Of a DNA stretch of 64,000 nucleotides, positions 33,636 to 42,491 are shown piece after piece. The position numbers and the translations under genes are program-made. The first letter of the stretch is position 1. Every line of letters begins with the position of its first letter. The stretch spans positions 1 to 64,000 of the forward strand of contig CAYZBJ010000003.1 in assembly GCA_964476625.1 (NCBI GenBank), given 5' to 3'. This DNA comes from JAMLIN01 sp964476625 (GTDB taxonomy: Bacteria > Pseudomonadota > Gammaproteobacteria > Burkholderiales > Burkholderiaceae_E). The notes under the pieces are model-generated. The model saw nothing but the letters and a program-made list of their open reading frames with translations, made no database searches and was not told the DNA's origin.

Positions 33636-34804
33636 CACCAGGCGAGCTCGAGGATCGCGAGGACGTCGTCCGGCCCGGCGACCGGCCGGGGATTGGTCCG
33701 GATCGGGCCGGTGCCGTCGTAGCGGGCGGCCATCGCGGGCAGCTGCGATCGCTCGATGCCGATCTCGCGCAGCCGGGTCGGCAGGCCGAGTCCGGCGAGG
33801 AAACTCCGCAACGCGGGCCCGGCCGGCTCGCCGGCAGCCCCCAGCAGGGTGGCGATGGTCCGCTGGCGCGCCTCGTTGACCGACACGTTCCACTCGAGCA
33901 CCGCCGGCAGCATCAGGCAGGAGGTGATCCCGTGCGGCACGCCGTAGGCGCCCCCGAGGATGTAGCCGATGCCATGGCTCGCGCCCATCGGGACATCGGT
34001 CGCGCCAGGCAGCATCGACAGCCACATCGCGATCTGGGCGGCATGGCGGGCCTCGAGGTCGGCCGGATCGGCATGGATGCGCGGCAGGGATTCGAGCAGC
34101 ATGGCGAGCGCCTTGTACGCCACCGCATCGCTGAAGGGCACCGGCTCGGCGGCGCACCAGCGCTCGACGGCATGGTCGATCGAGCGCACCCCGGTCGAGA
34201 GCAGGAGCTCCATCGGCGTATCGAGGGTAGCGGCAGGGTCGAGGATTACCGCCTCGGGCGCCGCGAGCGGGTGCGCGAAGCCGAGCTTGCGCCCGCTCGA
34301 CACATCGGTGACGCCGGCGCGGTGGCTGAACTCGGCCGCCGACAGGGTGGTCGGCAGCGCGAACATGCGCAGGGCCTGCGGATCGCGGTGCCAGTCGTCG
34401 GGCTGGCGGCCGCCCCGGTGCTTGCCGTTGACGATGGCGTCGAGCCCGTCGACCTGGTCGATGTCGTACCAGAGCGCCTGCAGCATCACCTTGCTCGCGT
34501 CGATCACCGAGCCGCCGCCGATCGCGAGGATCCGGTCGGCGCCGGCGGCGCGCACCTGCTGCGCGCCGGCGATCACGGATTCGCGCGGGCTGTGGGCGGG
34601 GATGGCATCGAACTTGCCCGCAAACCGTGCGCCGAGCGCGTCGATCGCGGCGGCGACGAGCCGGCCGTCGGTCAGGGACCGGGTGGTGGTGATGAAGACC
34701 CGTTGGGCACCGCAGGTATCGACCTCGGCGGCAATGGCTTCGGCCAAGGGCACCGCCTGGTAGATGCGCGGCTGCGCCAGGGTGCGATGGATGCCTGCCT
34801 GCAT
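33635..34804 (-). CDS. Iron-containing (group III) alcohol dehydrogenase family protein
   Basis: 389 residues. NAD(P)-binding region IGGGSVIDASKVM near residue 97, and metal-binding residues in ASHGIGYILGGAYGVPHGITS near residue 275-295 with the two His of the family. Members reduce aldehydes or maleylacetate. The lack of other clues leaves the substrate open; maleylacetate reductase or lactaldehyde-type activity are both possible. ATG 34804 follows GGAGAGCATC. It diverges from a PLP-dependent dehydratase across 170 bases. Confidence 0.87.
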   Translation of the reverse strand: MQAGIHRTLAQPRIYQAVPLAEAIAAEVDTCGAQRVFITTTRSLTDGRLVAAAIDALGARFAGKFDAIPAHSPRESVIAGAQQVRAAGADRILAIGGGSVIDASKVMLQALWYDIDQVDGLDAIVNGKHRGGRQPDDWHRDPQALRMFALPTTLSAAEFSHRAGVTDVSSGRKLGFAHPLAAPEAVILDPAATLDTPMELLLSTGVRSIDHAVERWCAAEPVPFSDAVAYKALAMLLESLPRIHADPADLEARHAAQIAMWLSMLPGATDVPMGASHGIGYILGGAYGVPHGITSCLMLPAVLEWNVSVNEARQRTIATLLGAAGEPAGPALRSFLAGLGLPTRLREIGIERSQLPAMAARYDGTGPIRTNPRPVAGPDDVLAILELAW

Positions 34805-34900
34805 GATGCTCTCCGGAGCGTTGGAGTGAGCTGCGGCGAACATGGTACAACCGGCGCAGGGGCCGGGTCCGCAAGGCCCGGAAATTGCTCCGGCATGGGT

Positions 34901-34940
34901 TGGCATCGACCGGCGATGGCTGGCATCGACCGGCAATGCA
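34901..34940. repeat. 20-bp direct repeat, two tandem copies
   Basis: TGGCATCGACCGGC is repeated at a 20-base period (34901 and 34921) in the shared gap of the alcohol dehydrogenase and dehydratase genes, 35 bases before the latter. It could be a regulator half-site pair or slippage. Confidence 0.5.
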
Positions 34941-34974
34941 CCGCCCGCCAACGGGTTCCCAGTGGAATGACGAC

Positions 34975-35991
34975 ATGATGCAACAAACCGAAGCGCAGCC
35001 CGCCGGAGGCCGGCTCGCGATCGAATTCGACGATGTCGCCGCCGCGGCCGAACGGCTCGACGGCCACGCGGTGCGCACGCCAGCGCTCGCCAGCGCAGCG
35101 CTCGACGCACGCTGTGGCGCGCAGGTCTTCTTCAAGTGCGAGAACCTGCAGCACGGCGGCGCGTTCAAGTTCCGCGGCGCCTTCAACACCTTGTCGCAGC
35201 TCTCGCCCGAACAGCGCCGCCGCGGCGTGGTCGCCTTTTCCTCGGGCAATCATGCGATCGCGGTCTCGCTCGCCGCGAAACGGCTGGAGATTCCGGCGAC
35301 GATCGTGATGCCGGCCGATGCACCCGAGATCAAGGCCCGGCTCACCGCCGCCAACGGCGCGCGCATCGTCGCCTACGATCGCTTCAACGAAGACCGCGAA
35401 GCCATCGCCCGCCAGCTTGCCGAGCAGGAGGGCCTCGCGCTGGTGCCACCCTTCGACCATCCCGAGGTGATGGCCGGCCAGGGCACGGTCGCGCTCGAAC
35501 TGATCGAGCAGGTCGGCGCGCTCGACCTGCTGCTGGTCTGCGTCGGGGGCGGCGGCCTGATCTCCGGCTGTGCGACCGCGGCCGCCGGCCGCTCGCCGGG
35601 CTGCCGTGTCGTCGGCGTGGAGCCGAGCGCCGGGGACGATGTCCGCCAGTCGCTGGCGCGCGGCGAGATCGTCTCGATCGAGGTGCCGCGGACCATCGCC
35701 GATGGCGCCCAGACGCGAGCGCCGGGCAGGCTCACCTTCCCGGTGATCCGCGAACGGGTCGCGGCCATCGAGACGGCCAGCGATGCGGCCCTGGTCGAGA
35801 CGATGCGCTTCTTCGCCGAGTCGATGAAGCTCGTGGTCGAACCGACCGGCTGCCTCGCCGCGGCGCCCCTGGTGACGGGAGCGCTGGATGTGCGCGGCCT
35901 GCGCGTGGGAGTCGTCGTCAGTGGCGGCAACGTCGCCCTGCCGGCGTATGTCGAGTATCTCGCCACCGAACTGCTCGACAACGCGCGCTGA
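34975..35991 (+). CDS. PLP-dependent serine/threonine dehydratase family protein
   Basis: 338 residues, fold type II. PLP Lys in HGGAFKFRGAFN (about 58-69), substrate-loop SSGNHAIAVSLAAK near 90, phosphate-binding CVGGGGLISG near 188, and the C-terminal VVEPTG. There is no C-terminal ACT domain, so it is the catabolic or serine-racemase-like class rather than IlvA. Threonine/serine dehydratase, hydroxyaspartate ammonia-lyase or serine racemase are all possible. Two adjacent ATGs at 34975 and 34978 cannot be separated. Confidence 0.88.
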   Translation: MMQQTEAQPAGGRLAIEFDDVAAAAERLDGHAVRTPALASAALDARCGAQVFFKCENLQHGGAFKFRGAFNTLSQLSPEQRRRGVVAFSSGNHAIAVSLAAKRLEIPATIVMPADAPEIKARLTAANGARIVAYDRFNEDREAIARQLAEQEGLALVPPFDHPEVMAGQGTVALELIEQVGALDLLLVCVGGGGLISGCATAAAGRSPGCRVVGVEPSAGDDVRQSLARGEIVSIEVPRTIADGAQTRAPGRLTFPVIRERVAAIETASDAALVETMRFFAESMKLVVEPTGCLAAAPLVTGALDVRGLRVGVVVSGGNVALPAYVEYLATELLDNAR

Positions 35992-36118
35992 GTCCGCGCC
36001 GGCCTCGGCGCGTTCGCGCGAACCCGGATTCCCGCTGGTCGCCCGCGACCATGCCGGCGGCGTTACCATCGATACGCCGCCGGGGGCGGCCCGGGCGGCA
36101 CCAACAAGGAGACCAGTC

Positions 36119-36790
36119 ATGGGTAGTCAGATCGAACTCACCGCGGCCGACGGCCATCGCTTCGACGCCTACGTTGCCGAGCCGGGCGACGCCGCGCGCG
36201 GGGCCATCGTGATCGCGCCGGAGATCTTCGGCATCAACGCGCATATCCGTTCGGTGGCCGACGACTACGCCGCCGAGGGCTTCCTCGCCATTGCGCCGGC
36301 CCTGTTCGACCGCGTGCAACGCAAGTTCGAGACCGGCTACGAGCCCGACGACATCAAGGTCGGCATCGAGCTGATGAACCGGATCGACATCGCCGACGCG
36401 ATCGCCGACACCTCGGCGGCCGTCGAACACGCCGCGAGCGCCGGCCGGGTCGGACTGGTCGGCTATTGCTGGGGCGGCACCATCGCCTGGGTCGGCGCGG
36501 CCCGCATCGAGGGCCTGTCGGCCTCGGTGGCCTACTACGGCGGCGGCATCCCGCGCCATGCCGACGAAGCGCCGCGCTGCCCGCTGCTATGCCACTTCGG
36601 CGAACTCGACCAGTCGCCCACGCCGGAACAGGCGCGCGATGCCATCGGCCGCCACCCGGGTATCGAAGCGCATTTCTACGCCGGCGCCGGCCACGGCTTC
36701 AACTGCGACATGCGCGGCTCCTACAACGCGGAAGCCGCGAAGCTCGCCCGCAGCCGCAGCCTCGCGTTCTTCCACCAGCACGTCGGCTAA
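36119..36790 (+). CDS. Dienelactone hydrolase family protein
   Basis: 223 residues, alpha/beta fold with the Cys nucleophile of dienelactone hydrolases: GYCWGG with Cys117, Asp164 in GELDQSP, and His192 in GAGHGFNC. These enzymes open lactones made from chlorocatechols or act on related esters. ATG 36119 follows AAGGAG. No chlorocatechol genes are nearby, so the physiological substrate is unknown. Cytoplasmic, no signal peptide. Confidence 0.9.
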   Translation: MGSQIELTAADGHRFDAYVAEPGDAARGAIVIAPEIFGINAHIRSVADDYAAEGFLAIAPALFDRVQRKFETGYEPDDIKVGIELMNRIDIADAIADTSAAVEHAASAGRVGLVGYCWGGTIAWVGAARIEGLSASVAYYGGGIPRHADEAPRCPLLCHFGELDQSPTPEQARDAIGRHPGIEAHFYAGAGHGFNCDMRGSYNAEAAKLARSRSLAFFHQHVG

Positions 36791-36959
36791 GCCCGCATTG
36801 CTGGCGTCGCTCTGGCGCGACTTGCCCGGGCAGTTCGATCGGAACGGCAGGGCGCTCCCCGTACCCCGGCGTGCGACTCGCACGTCGGCCAAGAGTGCGC
36901 CGATAGCGACCGTTCGCCACGCGACTGTGGCGGATACACCGAACCGAACTCGCGGCGAG

Positions 36960-36989
36960 TTGACTAGGCGCCCCGTCTCGGGCTATTCA
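36960..36989 (+). promoter_or_regulatory. Candidate promoter of the pilus operon
   Basis: -35 TTGACT (36960-36965, 5 of 6) and a weak -10 TATTCA (36984-36989) with an 18-base spacer, about 65 bases before the first pilin gene. The 262-base gap here is AT-richer than surrounding DNA. Confidence 0.35.
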
Positions 36990-37052
36990 ATTGTTACCGG
37001 ATGTATCGGTCAGTTGGAAGTTGCTGAATCAATCCGTCACAGGGGCCTGGCC

Positions 37053-37583
37053 ATGTTGTCTTATGGACGCTTTGTTCGTTCTTCGATTCTCGGCGCGATG
37101 ATGGCATGTGGGGCCGCGAGCGCCCAGGTTGCCGGCACCATGGATGTCACGCTGGAGTTGGTGGACGGCTGTATCGTCACCGGGTCCCCGGATTCGCTAA
37201 GCAACGTGGACTTCGGGACAGTGGATTTCGGGGTGGCGCCAACCCTGTTCGCTTCCAATCTGGAAGCCCAGGCCGTGTTGGGCGGCACTCCGACACAGTT
37301 GATGTGCTCGCTCGGCGCCGCGCTGAACATCGCCGTCGGTGGCGGCCTGCATGAAACCGGCGGTGCCCGACGCATGGCGTCCGGTTCGAACTACGTCGAG
37401 TACCAGCTCCGGACCGCTCCCGGCGGCGGCGGCGATCCTTACGCCCTCGACACGCCGCATGACCTTTCGCACCTGGCTTCGGGAACGCCGTTCGACCTGC
37501 CGATCTACGGAGTGGTATCTCCCCAGTCCGGCCTCACCCCCGGAAACTATGCCGATACGGTGACCATCACATTGACCTTCTAG
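37053..37583 (+). CDS. Spore coat U (SCPU) domain pilin of an archaic chaperone-usher pilus, 1
   Basis: 176 residues. A signal peptide (about 1-24, GAMMACGAASAQ) is followed by one SCPU domain. Typical features are an early Cys in VDGCIVTG, FGTVDFG, a second Cys in LMCSLG, ETGGARRMASGSNYVEYQL, and the C-terminal PGNYADTVTITLTF donor-strand-like end. Such subunits polymerise into Csu-type thin pili. It is the first gene of a five-gene operon; the next starts 31 bases later. Confidence 0.88.
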   Translation: MLSYGRFVRSSILGAMMACGAASAQVAGTMDVTLELVDGCIVTGSPDSLSNVDFGTVDFGVAPTLFASNLEAQAVLGGTPTQLMCSLGAALNIAVGGGLHETGGARRMASGSNYVEYQLRTAPGGGGDPYALDTPHDLSHLASGTPFDLPIYGVVSPQSGLTPGNYADTVTITLTF

Positions 37584-37614
37584 CTAACCCTCGGCGATCG
37601 GACGGATCTTCGCG

Positions 37615-38160
37615 ATGGCGACTCGATACGATCGTTTCCGGATGGCACTACTCTGTGCGCTGAGCATTCCGATGTTGGCGCGGTCGGAGCCCGCGCCCAC
37701 CACAGGTGTCATTCAGGTCACGGCGCAGGTCGTTAGCGGCTGCCGGGTGAACACGCAGCCAGAGCTGACCGCGGGCCTCGATTTCGGCTCCCTGGATTTC
37801 GGTCGGCAGCCTTCCCTGTTTGGCGTCGCCCTGACCGCCCGGGCACTAAGCAATGGCAGCGCTATTCGCCTGCGATGCACGGGGGTTCCAAGCATCAATG
37901 TTTCGGTAGGCCTGGGGCTCGATCCCGAGGGGGACCAGCGTCGTCTGAGCGCCGGCGTGCACAAGGTGCCGTATCAGTTGTACGCGGATGGCTCGTTCAG
38001 CCAGCCCTTTGTCGGATCCATGCCCCGATCCCTGACGGTCGCCCCAGACGGCCGGGAAGCGGAGCTCGAGTTAGGTATTTTTGGCCGGATCAGCCCGATT
38101 CCAGGCGGCTATCCCGCGGGTCAGTACAGCGATCAAGTGGGGATAACCGTGAGCTGGTAA
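37615..38160 (+). CDS. SCPU domain pilin 2
   Basis: 181 residues. Signal peptide at about 1-24 (ALLCALSIPMLARSEP). One SCPU domain with VSGCRVNTQ, FGSLDFG, a second Cys in RLRCTG, and the terminal PAGQYSDQVGITVSW. It is divergent from pilin 1 in the middle part but shares spacing of the Cys pair, FG.LDFG motif and the end. Probably a second shaft or adaptor subunit. Confidence 0.87.
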   Translation: MATRYDRFRMALLCALSIPMLARSEPAPTTGVIQVTAQVVSGCRVNTQPELTAGLDFGSLDFGRQPSLFGVALTARALSNGSAIRLRCTGVPSINVSVGLGLDPEGDQRRLSAGVHKVPYQLYADGSFSQPFVGSMPRSLTVAPDGREAELELGIFGRISPIPGGYPAGQYSDQVGITVSW

Positions 38161-38193
38161 GAGGCGGCGGGGACGGCCGGGGGGGAGGGGGCA

Positions 38194-38994
38194 ATGAGGG
38201 GGGAGGGAAACGCCCGCAGGGCGTTGTCCGTACTCTGCCTGGCGGCTTTTGCCGTAACGGCGGAGGCGGCCAGTTCGGTCATGATCTGGCCATTGAATCT
38301 GGCGATCGAGGCGCCCGAACGCGCCGCCGCCCTATGGCTGGAGAACACCGGCAGCGATCCGATCGATCTCCAGGTACGAGTGCTTGCGTGGGATCAGGCG
38401 GAGGGCGTCGACCGATACCGATCGCAGATCGACGTGGTTGGCACACCACCGTTTGCCCGGGTCGAGCCGGGCCGTCGTCAGTTGATTCGCTTGACCATGG
38501 GCAGGCCCGCATCCCCGGCTCATGAGATAGCGTATCGGGTGCTGATCGACGAGATCCCGACCGCAAGCCGCTCCAGCGCCACGAACATCGCCGAGCGCGG
38601 CACGGCATCGGGTGCCGCGTTGAAGTTTCTGATGCGCTATTCGCTGCCCTTGTTCGTCTACCCGGGTGGGGGCGATAGCAACACACCGGCAAGCGCGAGG
38701 CGGGTCGATCCGCCCCTGGCGAGCGGTTTGTCGTGGCGGGCCAGCGAACGGGACGGTCGATGGTTCCTGCATGTGCGAAATGACGATGCAGTCCACGCCA
38801 GGCTGAGCCAGGTACGAGTCTCTCGCCCCTCCGACCAGGGCGTCGTGATTGCCGATGGCTTGCTGGGCTACGTCCTGCCCGGAGCGGAAACGCGATGGCC
38901 GCTGGCGCTAGGTGTGACGCTCACCGCGCAGGACGAGCTACACGCGAGACTCGGCAAGCGCGGCCTGCCCGCCCTGATTCCTCGCAGGCCGTGA
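38194..38994 (+). CDS. Periplasmic pilus chaperone (PapD/CsuC-like)
   Basis: 266 residues. Signal peptide about 1-26, then the two Ig-like domains of a usher-pathway chaperone. Domain 1 begins VMIWPLNLAIEAPERAAALWLENTG, with a basic residue in RRQLIRLTMGRP for anchoring subunit C-termini and EIAYRVLIDEIP as the F-G region. Domain 2 starts near residue 165. It contains the extended signature of the archaic (sigma) class. The stop overlaps the GTG start of the usher (GTGA). Confidence 0.87.
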   Translation: MRGEGNARRALSVLCLAAFAVTAEAASSVMIWPLNLAIEAPERAAALWLENTGSDPIDLQVRVLAWDQAEGVDRYRSQIDVVGTPPFARVEPGRRQLIRLTMGRPASPAHEIAYRVLIDEIPTASRSSATNIAERGTASGAALKFLMRYSLPLFVYPGGGDSNTPASARRVDPPLASGLSWRASERDGRWFLHVRNDDAVHARLSQVRVSRPSDQGVVIADGLLGYVLPGAETRWPLALGVTLTAQDELHARLGKRGLPALIPRRP

Positions 38995-41408
38995 GATGCC
39001 CGCCAGGGTCCTGGCTGGACCCTCCGGTCTATCGACGTGTGTTGTTGCTAGGCATGGTGACCTTGGCGATGCTGCCGGCAGGCGGCCACGCCCGCGGCCT
39101 GCCACCGATACCCGTGGCCATGGCGAATTCGCCCGCATCGCGGCCTGACAGGGTCGAGCTCTTTCTGGAACTGAGGATCAATGGGGTTGCGGCCCCGAAC
39201 GTGGTACGAGTGCTTCAACGACAAGGGCGACTTTTCATTCGAGCCATGGATCTCGCATCGGCGGGCGTCGACCTGCGCGCCGCACGGCTTTTGTCCGGGC
39301 AGCAATGGATAGACATTGCGAAGCTGCCAACCACCGAAGCGTCCCTGGACAGCCACGGGCTGGTGCTGGACCTCACGGTTCCGGCGCAATGGCTGCCGCA
39401 ACAGCATATCGGTTCCAGGCGGCCATCCTGGGAGGAGCCGCGAAGCGGGTTTGGTGCCGTGATCAGTTACGACGCCCATGTTTCGCGTCATCGCACTGCA
39501 TGGTCGGAGCGGCAGTCCAGCCATGCAGCGCTATGGAGTGAACAGCGCATCTTTGGCAACAGGGGCGTGATCTCCAATTCCGGCGTATGGCGACATATGG
39601 GCGGGGAGATGAGCTTGCCGGGAGTAAGCGGCTACCGAAGATTCGATACGACCTGGACCTGGCCGGACGAAAGGAACAGTACGTCGGTAACCTTCGGCGA
39701 CGTGATCACCGGAGCGCAAAGCTGGGGGTCTGCGATACGTCTTGGCGGGGTGAAGCTTGCCCAGGACCACAGGCTGCGCCCGGACCTCATCACTTACCCT
39801 CTGCCTCAGTATTCCGGGCGAGCATCGCTTCCCAGCACCGTGGACCTTTTCGTCGACGGGCGTCGTGTCAGCGGCGGGCGCGTGGCGCCCGGCCCGTTCC
39901 TGCTCGAGGGGCTTCCCTTCATGAATGGCGCCGGCGAGGCGACGATCGTGACCACCGACGCGCTTGGACGCCAGAGCGCCATCACGCTTCCGTTCTACGT
40001 AAGCAGCGACTTGTTGCGAGCCGGATTCGCCAATGGATCGATCAGCGCGGGCTTCATCCGGCGCGCCTATGGAATCGAGAATCTCTCGTACGGGAAACCA
40101 GCGGCTACTGCCGTAGTGCGTCACGGCATCAACGATCGATTGACTGGCGAGTTTCAGTTCGACCTCGCCCCGGGCTTGAGCGTGATCGGCGCGGGAGCCG
40201 TGCTCGGCATCGGGCGCTTCGGTGTTGTCAACGGCTCGGTGTCACGCAGCGAGTTCCATGGATCGAACGGACGCCAGCTCTCGTTCGGCTACCGCTACGC
40301 GCAGCGCGGCTTCAGCGCGGGATACAGGGGGAGCCGACGTGACGAGCATTTCGCTGATTTCGGCTCACTGAGCGATGAACTCGCCATGACGCCCGTGCGA
40401 GCCCGCCGAACCGACATCGGGACGCTCGGCTTTTCGATGGGCGATGCGGGCGCCTTCAGCATTGGCTACTTCGACGCCCTCGCGACGGATGAATCCCGCG
40501 TTCGCCTTGCCGTCCTTTCCTATAGCGTCCCGCTGCGGAGACGGAACTCCCTGCATGTCAGTACCAGCAGAGACCTGCATCGAGGCGGACACGGGATGCT
40601 GGTGCAGCTCATCGTTCCTTTGGGTCCGCAAGGGAGTGCCAGCACGGCGTTCTCCCGGGACAAGCAGGGCGGCTACTCGACCCAGCTCGGCTACTCGCGT
40701 TCCGCACCCACTGACGGCGGCTTCGGCTGGAACATCGGCCATTCCTGGCACGAGCGCTCGCACAGCTACCGGCATGCATCCTTGTCCTGGAGCAATCGCC
40801 ATCTTCAGACGGATTTCGGATCCTACGGAACACGTGACGATCGAACCGATTGGGCGGGATTGCGAGGCTCCTTCGTTGTCATGGAGGGGCGTGCGTTCGC
40901 TGCCCGGCAGATTCATGATGCTTTCACACTGGTGAGCACAAGCGGTATCGAGAACGTGCCCGTGCGCTACGAGAACCAGCTGATCGGACGTACCGACCAG
41001 CGTGGCCATCTGCTGGTTCCGAACGTTTCTTCCTACTATGGGGCAAAGTACGAGATCGACCCGCTGAACCTTCCGACCGGCCTGCGAATTCCAAGCGTCG
41101 AGCAGCGCGTGGCCGTGCGTCGAGGAAGCGGAGCGCTACTGAGTTTCCCGATCGAGCCCGTATCGGCCGCATTGATCTCACTTGTCGACGAAGCGGATCA
41201 GCCGTTGCCCCTTGGAACGGTAGTCGTTCATGCCGACACCCTGCAGGAGGCTATCGTCGGGTATGACGGCTTCGTTTACCTCGAGAACCTCGGCGCTCGC
41301 AACGCATTGACGGCCAGGCGCCCAGGTGGACAGGATTGCAGGGTGTCCTTCGAACTCGACCCAACCGATGCGGAGATGACGAGAGTCGGTCCGTTGCACT
41401 GTGAGTGA
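38991..41408 (+). CDS. Outer-membrane usher of archaic chaperone-usher pilus (CsuD-like)
   Basis: 805 residues. GTG 38991 is in frame and overlaps the chaperone stop by 4 bases; it gives a signal peptide RRVLLLGMVTLAMLPAGGHA (about 14-33). An N-terminal periplasmic domain follows, then the long beta barrel with SLPSTVDLFVDGRRVSGG (plug region) and GEATIVTTDALGRQSAI, and C-terminal Ig-like domains from about residue 640 (VPVRYENQLIGRTDQRGHLLVPN). The ATG at 38996 is out of frame. It exports and assembles the pilins. Confidence 0.9.
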   Translation: MRCPPGSWLDPPVYRRVLLLGMVTLAMLPAGGHARGLPPIPVAMANSPASRPDRVELFLELRINGVAAPNVVRVLQRQGRLFIRAMDLASAGVDLRAARLLSGQQWIDIAKLPTTEASLDSHGLVLDLTVPAQWLPQQHIGSRRPSWEEPRSGFGAVISYDAHVSRHRTAWSERQSSHAALWSEQRIFGNRGVISNSGVWRHMGGEMSLPGVSGYRRFDTTWTWPDERNSTSVTFGDVITGAQSWGSAIRLGGVKLAQDHRLRPDLITYPLPQYSGRASLPSTVDLFVDGRRVSGGRVAPGPFLLEGLPFMNGAGEATIVTTDALGRQSAITLPFYVSSDLLRAGFANGSISAGFIRRAYGIENLSYGKPAATAVVRHGINDRLTGEFQFDLAPGLSVIGAGAVLGIGRFGVVNGSVSRSEFHGSNGRQLSFGYRYAQRGFSAGYRGSRRDEHFADFGSLSDELAMTPVRARRTDIGTLGFSMGDAGAFSIGYFDALATDESRVRLAVLSYSVPLRRRNSLHVSTSRDLHRGGHGMLVQLIVPLGPQGSASTAFSRDKQGGYSTQLGYSRSAPTDGGFGWNIGHSWHERSHSYRHASLSWSNRHLQTDFGSYGTRDDRTDWAGLRGSFVVMEGRAFAARQIHDAFTLVSTSGIENVPVRYENQLIGRTDQRGHLLVPNVSSYYGAKYEIDPLNLPTGLRIPSVEQRVAVRRGSGALLSFPIEPVSAALISLVDEADQPLPLGTVVVHADTLQEAIVGYDGFVYLENLGARNALTARRPGGQDCRVSFELDPTDAEMTRVGPLHCE

Positions 41409-42474
41409 GCGCCAAAGTATCGTGCGACGCATCGTACGGCACGCCGGAAGCGTCGCACGAGGCCTGGCGAGCACGGTCTCGCCGGCCGTAAGGATTCTTG
41501 CCGTGCTCGCAGCGTCGATCCTGCCGATTTCCGCGCAGGCCGCGTGCCAGGTCAGCGGCCTCCCGAGCTTGTCGCTCGGTTCGAGGACTTCATTCGAGGC
41601 CCGGATCCCCGAGTCCATGGCGGGCTCGGGGGCCGGTGGCCTGGCGTGCACCGGCATTGCGGGACTGTTGAGCTTCCAGTACATCTACGTCAGCGTCGAG
41701 ACTCTCGAGGGGAAACTGCACCACCAGTCCGGCGACGGGGATGCGATCCCGTTTACGCTAGCCGTATCGCCGGGCGGAGCCCCGTTGCAGGCGAACACCA
41801 CTTCGTCCAATCTAGCGCCGGGGGGGCTGCTGAGCTTCGGCGGTGCGAACGGCGATGTCACGGTGTTCCTCGGCCTTGGCGCAGCCGGCAACATCAGGGC
41901 AGGCGTCTACACGGGAACGGTCCTGCTCCGTTGGCACTACGCGACCTGCAGCAACATCAGCGTGCTGAACGTCTGCCTGGGAAGCTGGTCCGCCAGCCCC
42001 GGAATCTCCGCGCCCTGCATTCTGGGTGCATGCACCCTGAACACGAACTCATTGCCGGGCGCCGGCAGCCCGATAGTCCTCACGATATCGCTCGTCGTAA
42101 CGCCCGACTGTCGATTCACCGCAACCGACATCGACTTCGGCAGCGCGCCGTTTGCCGACGCATTCGGTTCCGTGATCGGTCAGGTCGGGGTGACGTGCAC
42201 GAGGGGAGAGACCTACTCGGTTGGATTGAGTAACGGCATTCATCATTCCGGCACACGCCGCCAGATGGCTTCAGGAATGGAGCGTCTTCAGTACGATGTG
42301 TTCCGGCCGGGAGGCATGATATGGAACGCGACCGATAGTCGTTTCGAGCAGCCGGTCCCGGCGATCGGAGATATCGACCAGCTCTTTCCGTTCGAGGCGA
42401 GGATATATGCCGACCAGCCTACGCCTCCCGTGGGCTCCTATGCCGATACGTTGATCGTGGACGTCGAATTCTGA
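41401..42474 (+). CDS. Tip adhesin of the pilus, two SCPU domains (CsuE-like)
   Basis: 357 residues, GTG start overlapping the usher end by 8 bases. The signal peptide ends near SAQAAC at about residue 48; it is long because of a 30-residue basic N-terminal extension. The N-terminal adhesin-like domain (about 49-200) has several Cys pairs (ATCSNISVLNVC, then APCILGACTLN), and the C-terminal SCPU pilin domain (about 215-357) has DIDFGSAPF, then TCTRGETYSVGL, and ends PPVGSYADTLIVDVEF. Two-domain subunits cap Csu pili. It is the final gene of the operon. Confidence 0.85.
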   Translation: MSERQSIVRRIVRHAGSVARGLASTVSPAVRILAVLAASILPISAQAACQVSGLPSLSLGSRTSFEARIPESMAGSGAGGLACTGIAGLLSFQYIYVSVETLEGKLHHQSGDGDAIPFTLAVSPGGAPLQANTTSSNLAPGGLLSFGGANGDVTVFLGLGAAGNIRAGVYTGTVLLRWHYATCSNISVLNVCLGSWSASPGISAPCILGACTLNTNSLPGAGSPIVLTISLVVTPDCRFTATDIDFGSAPFADAFGSVIGQVGVTCTRGETYSVGLSNGIHHSGTRRQMASGMERLQYDVFRPGGMIWNATDSRFEQPVPAIGDIDQLFPFEARIYADQPTPPVGSYADTLIVDVEF

Positions 42475-42491
42475 AGCCGGCTCGCAGGCGA

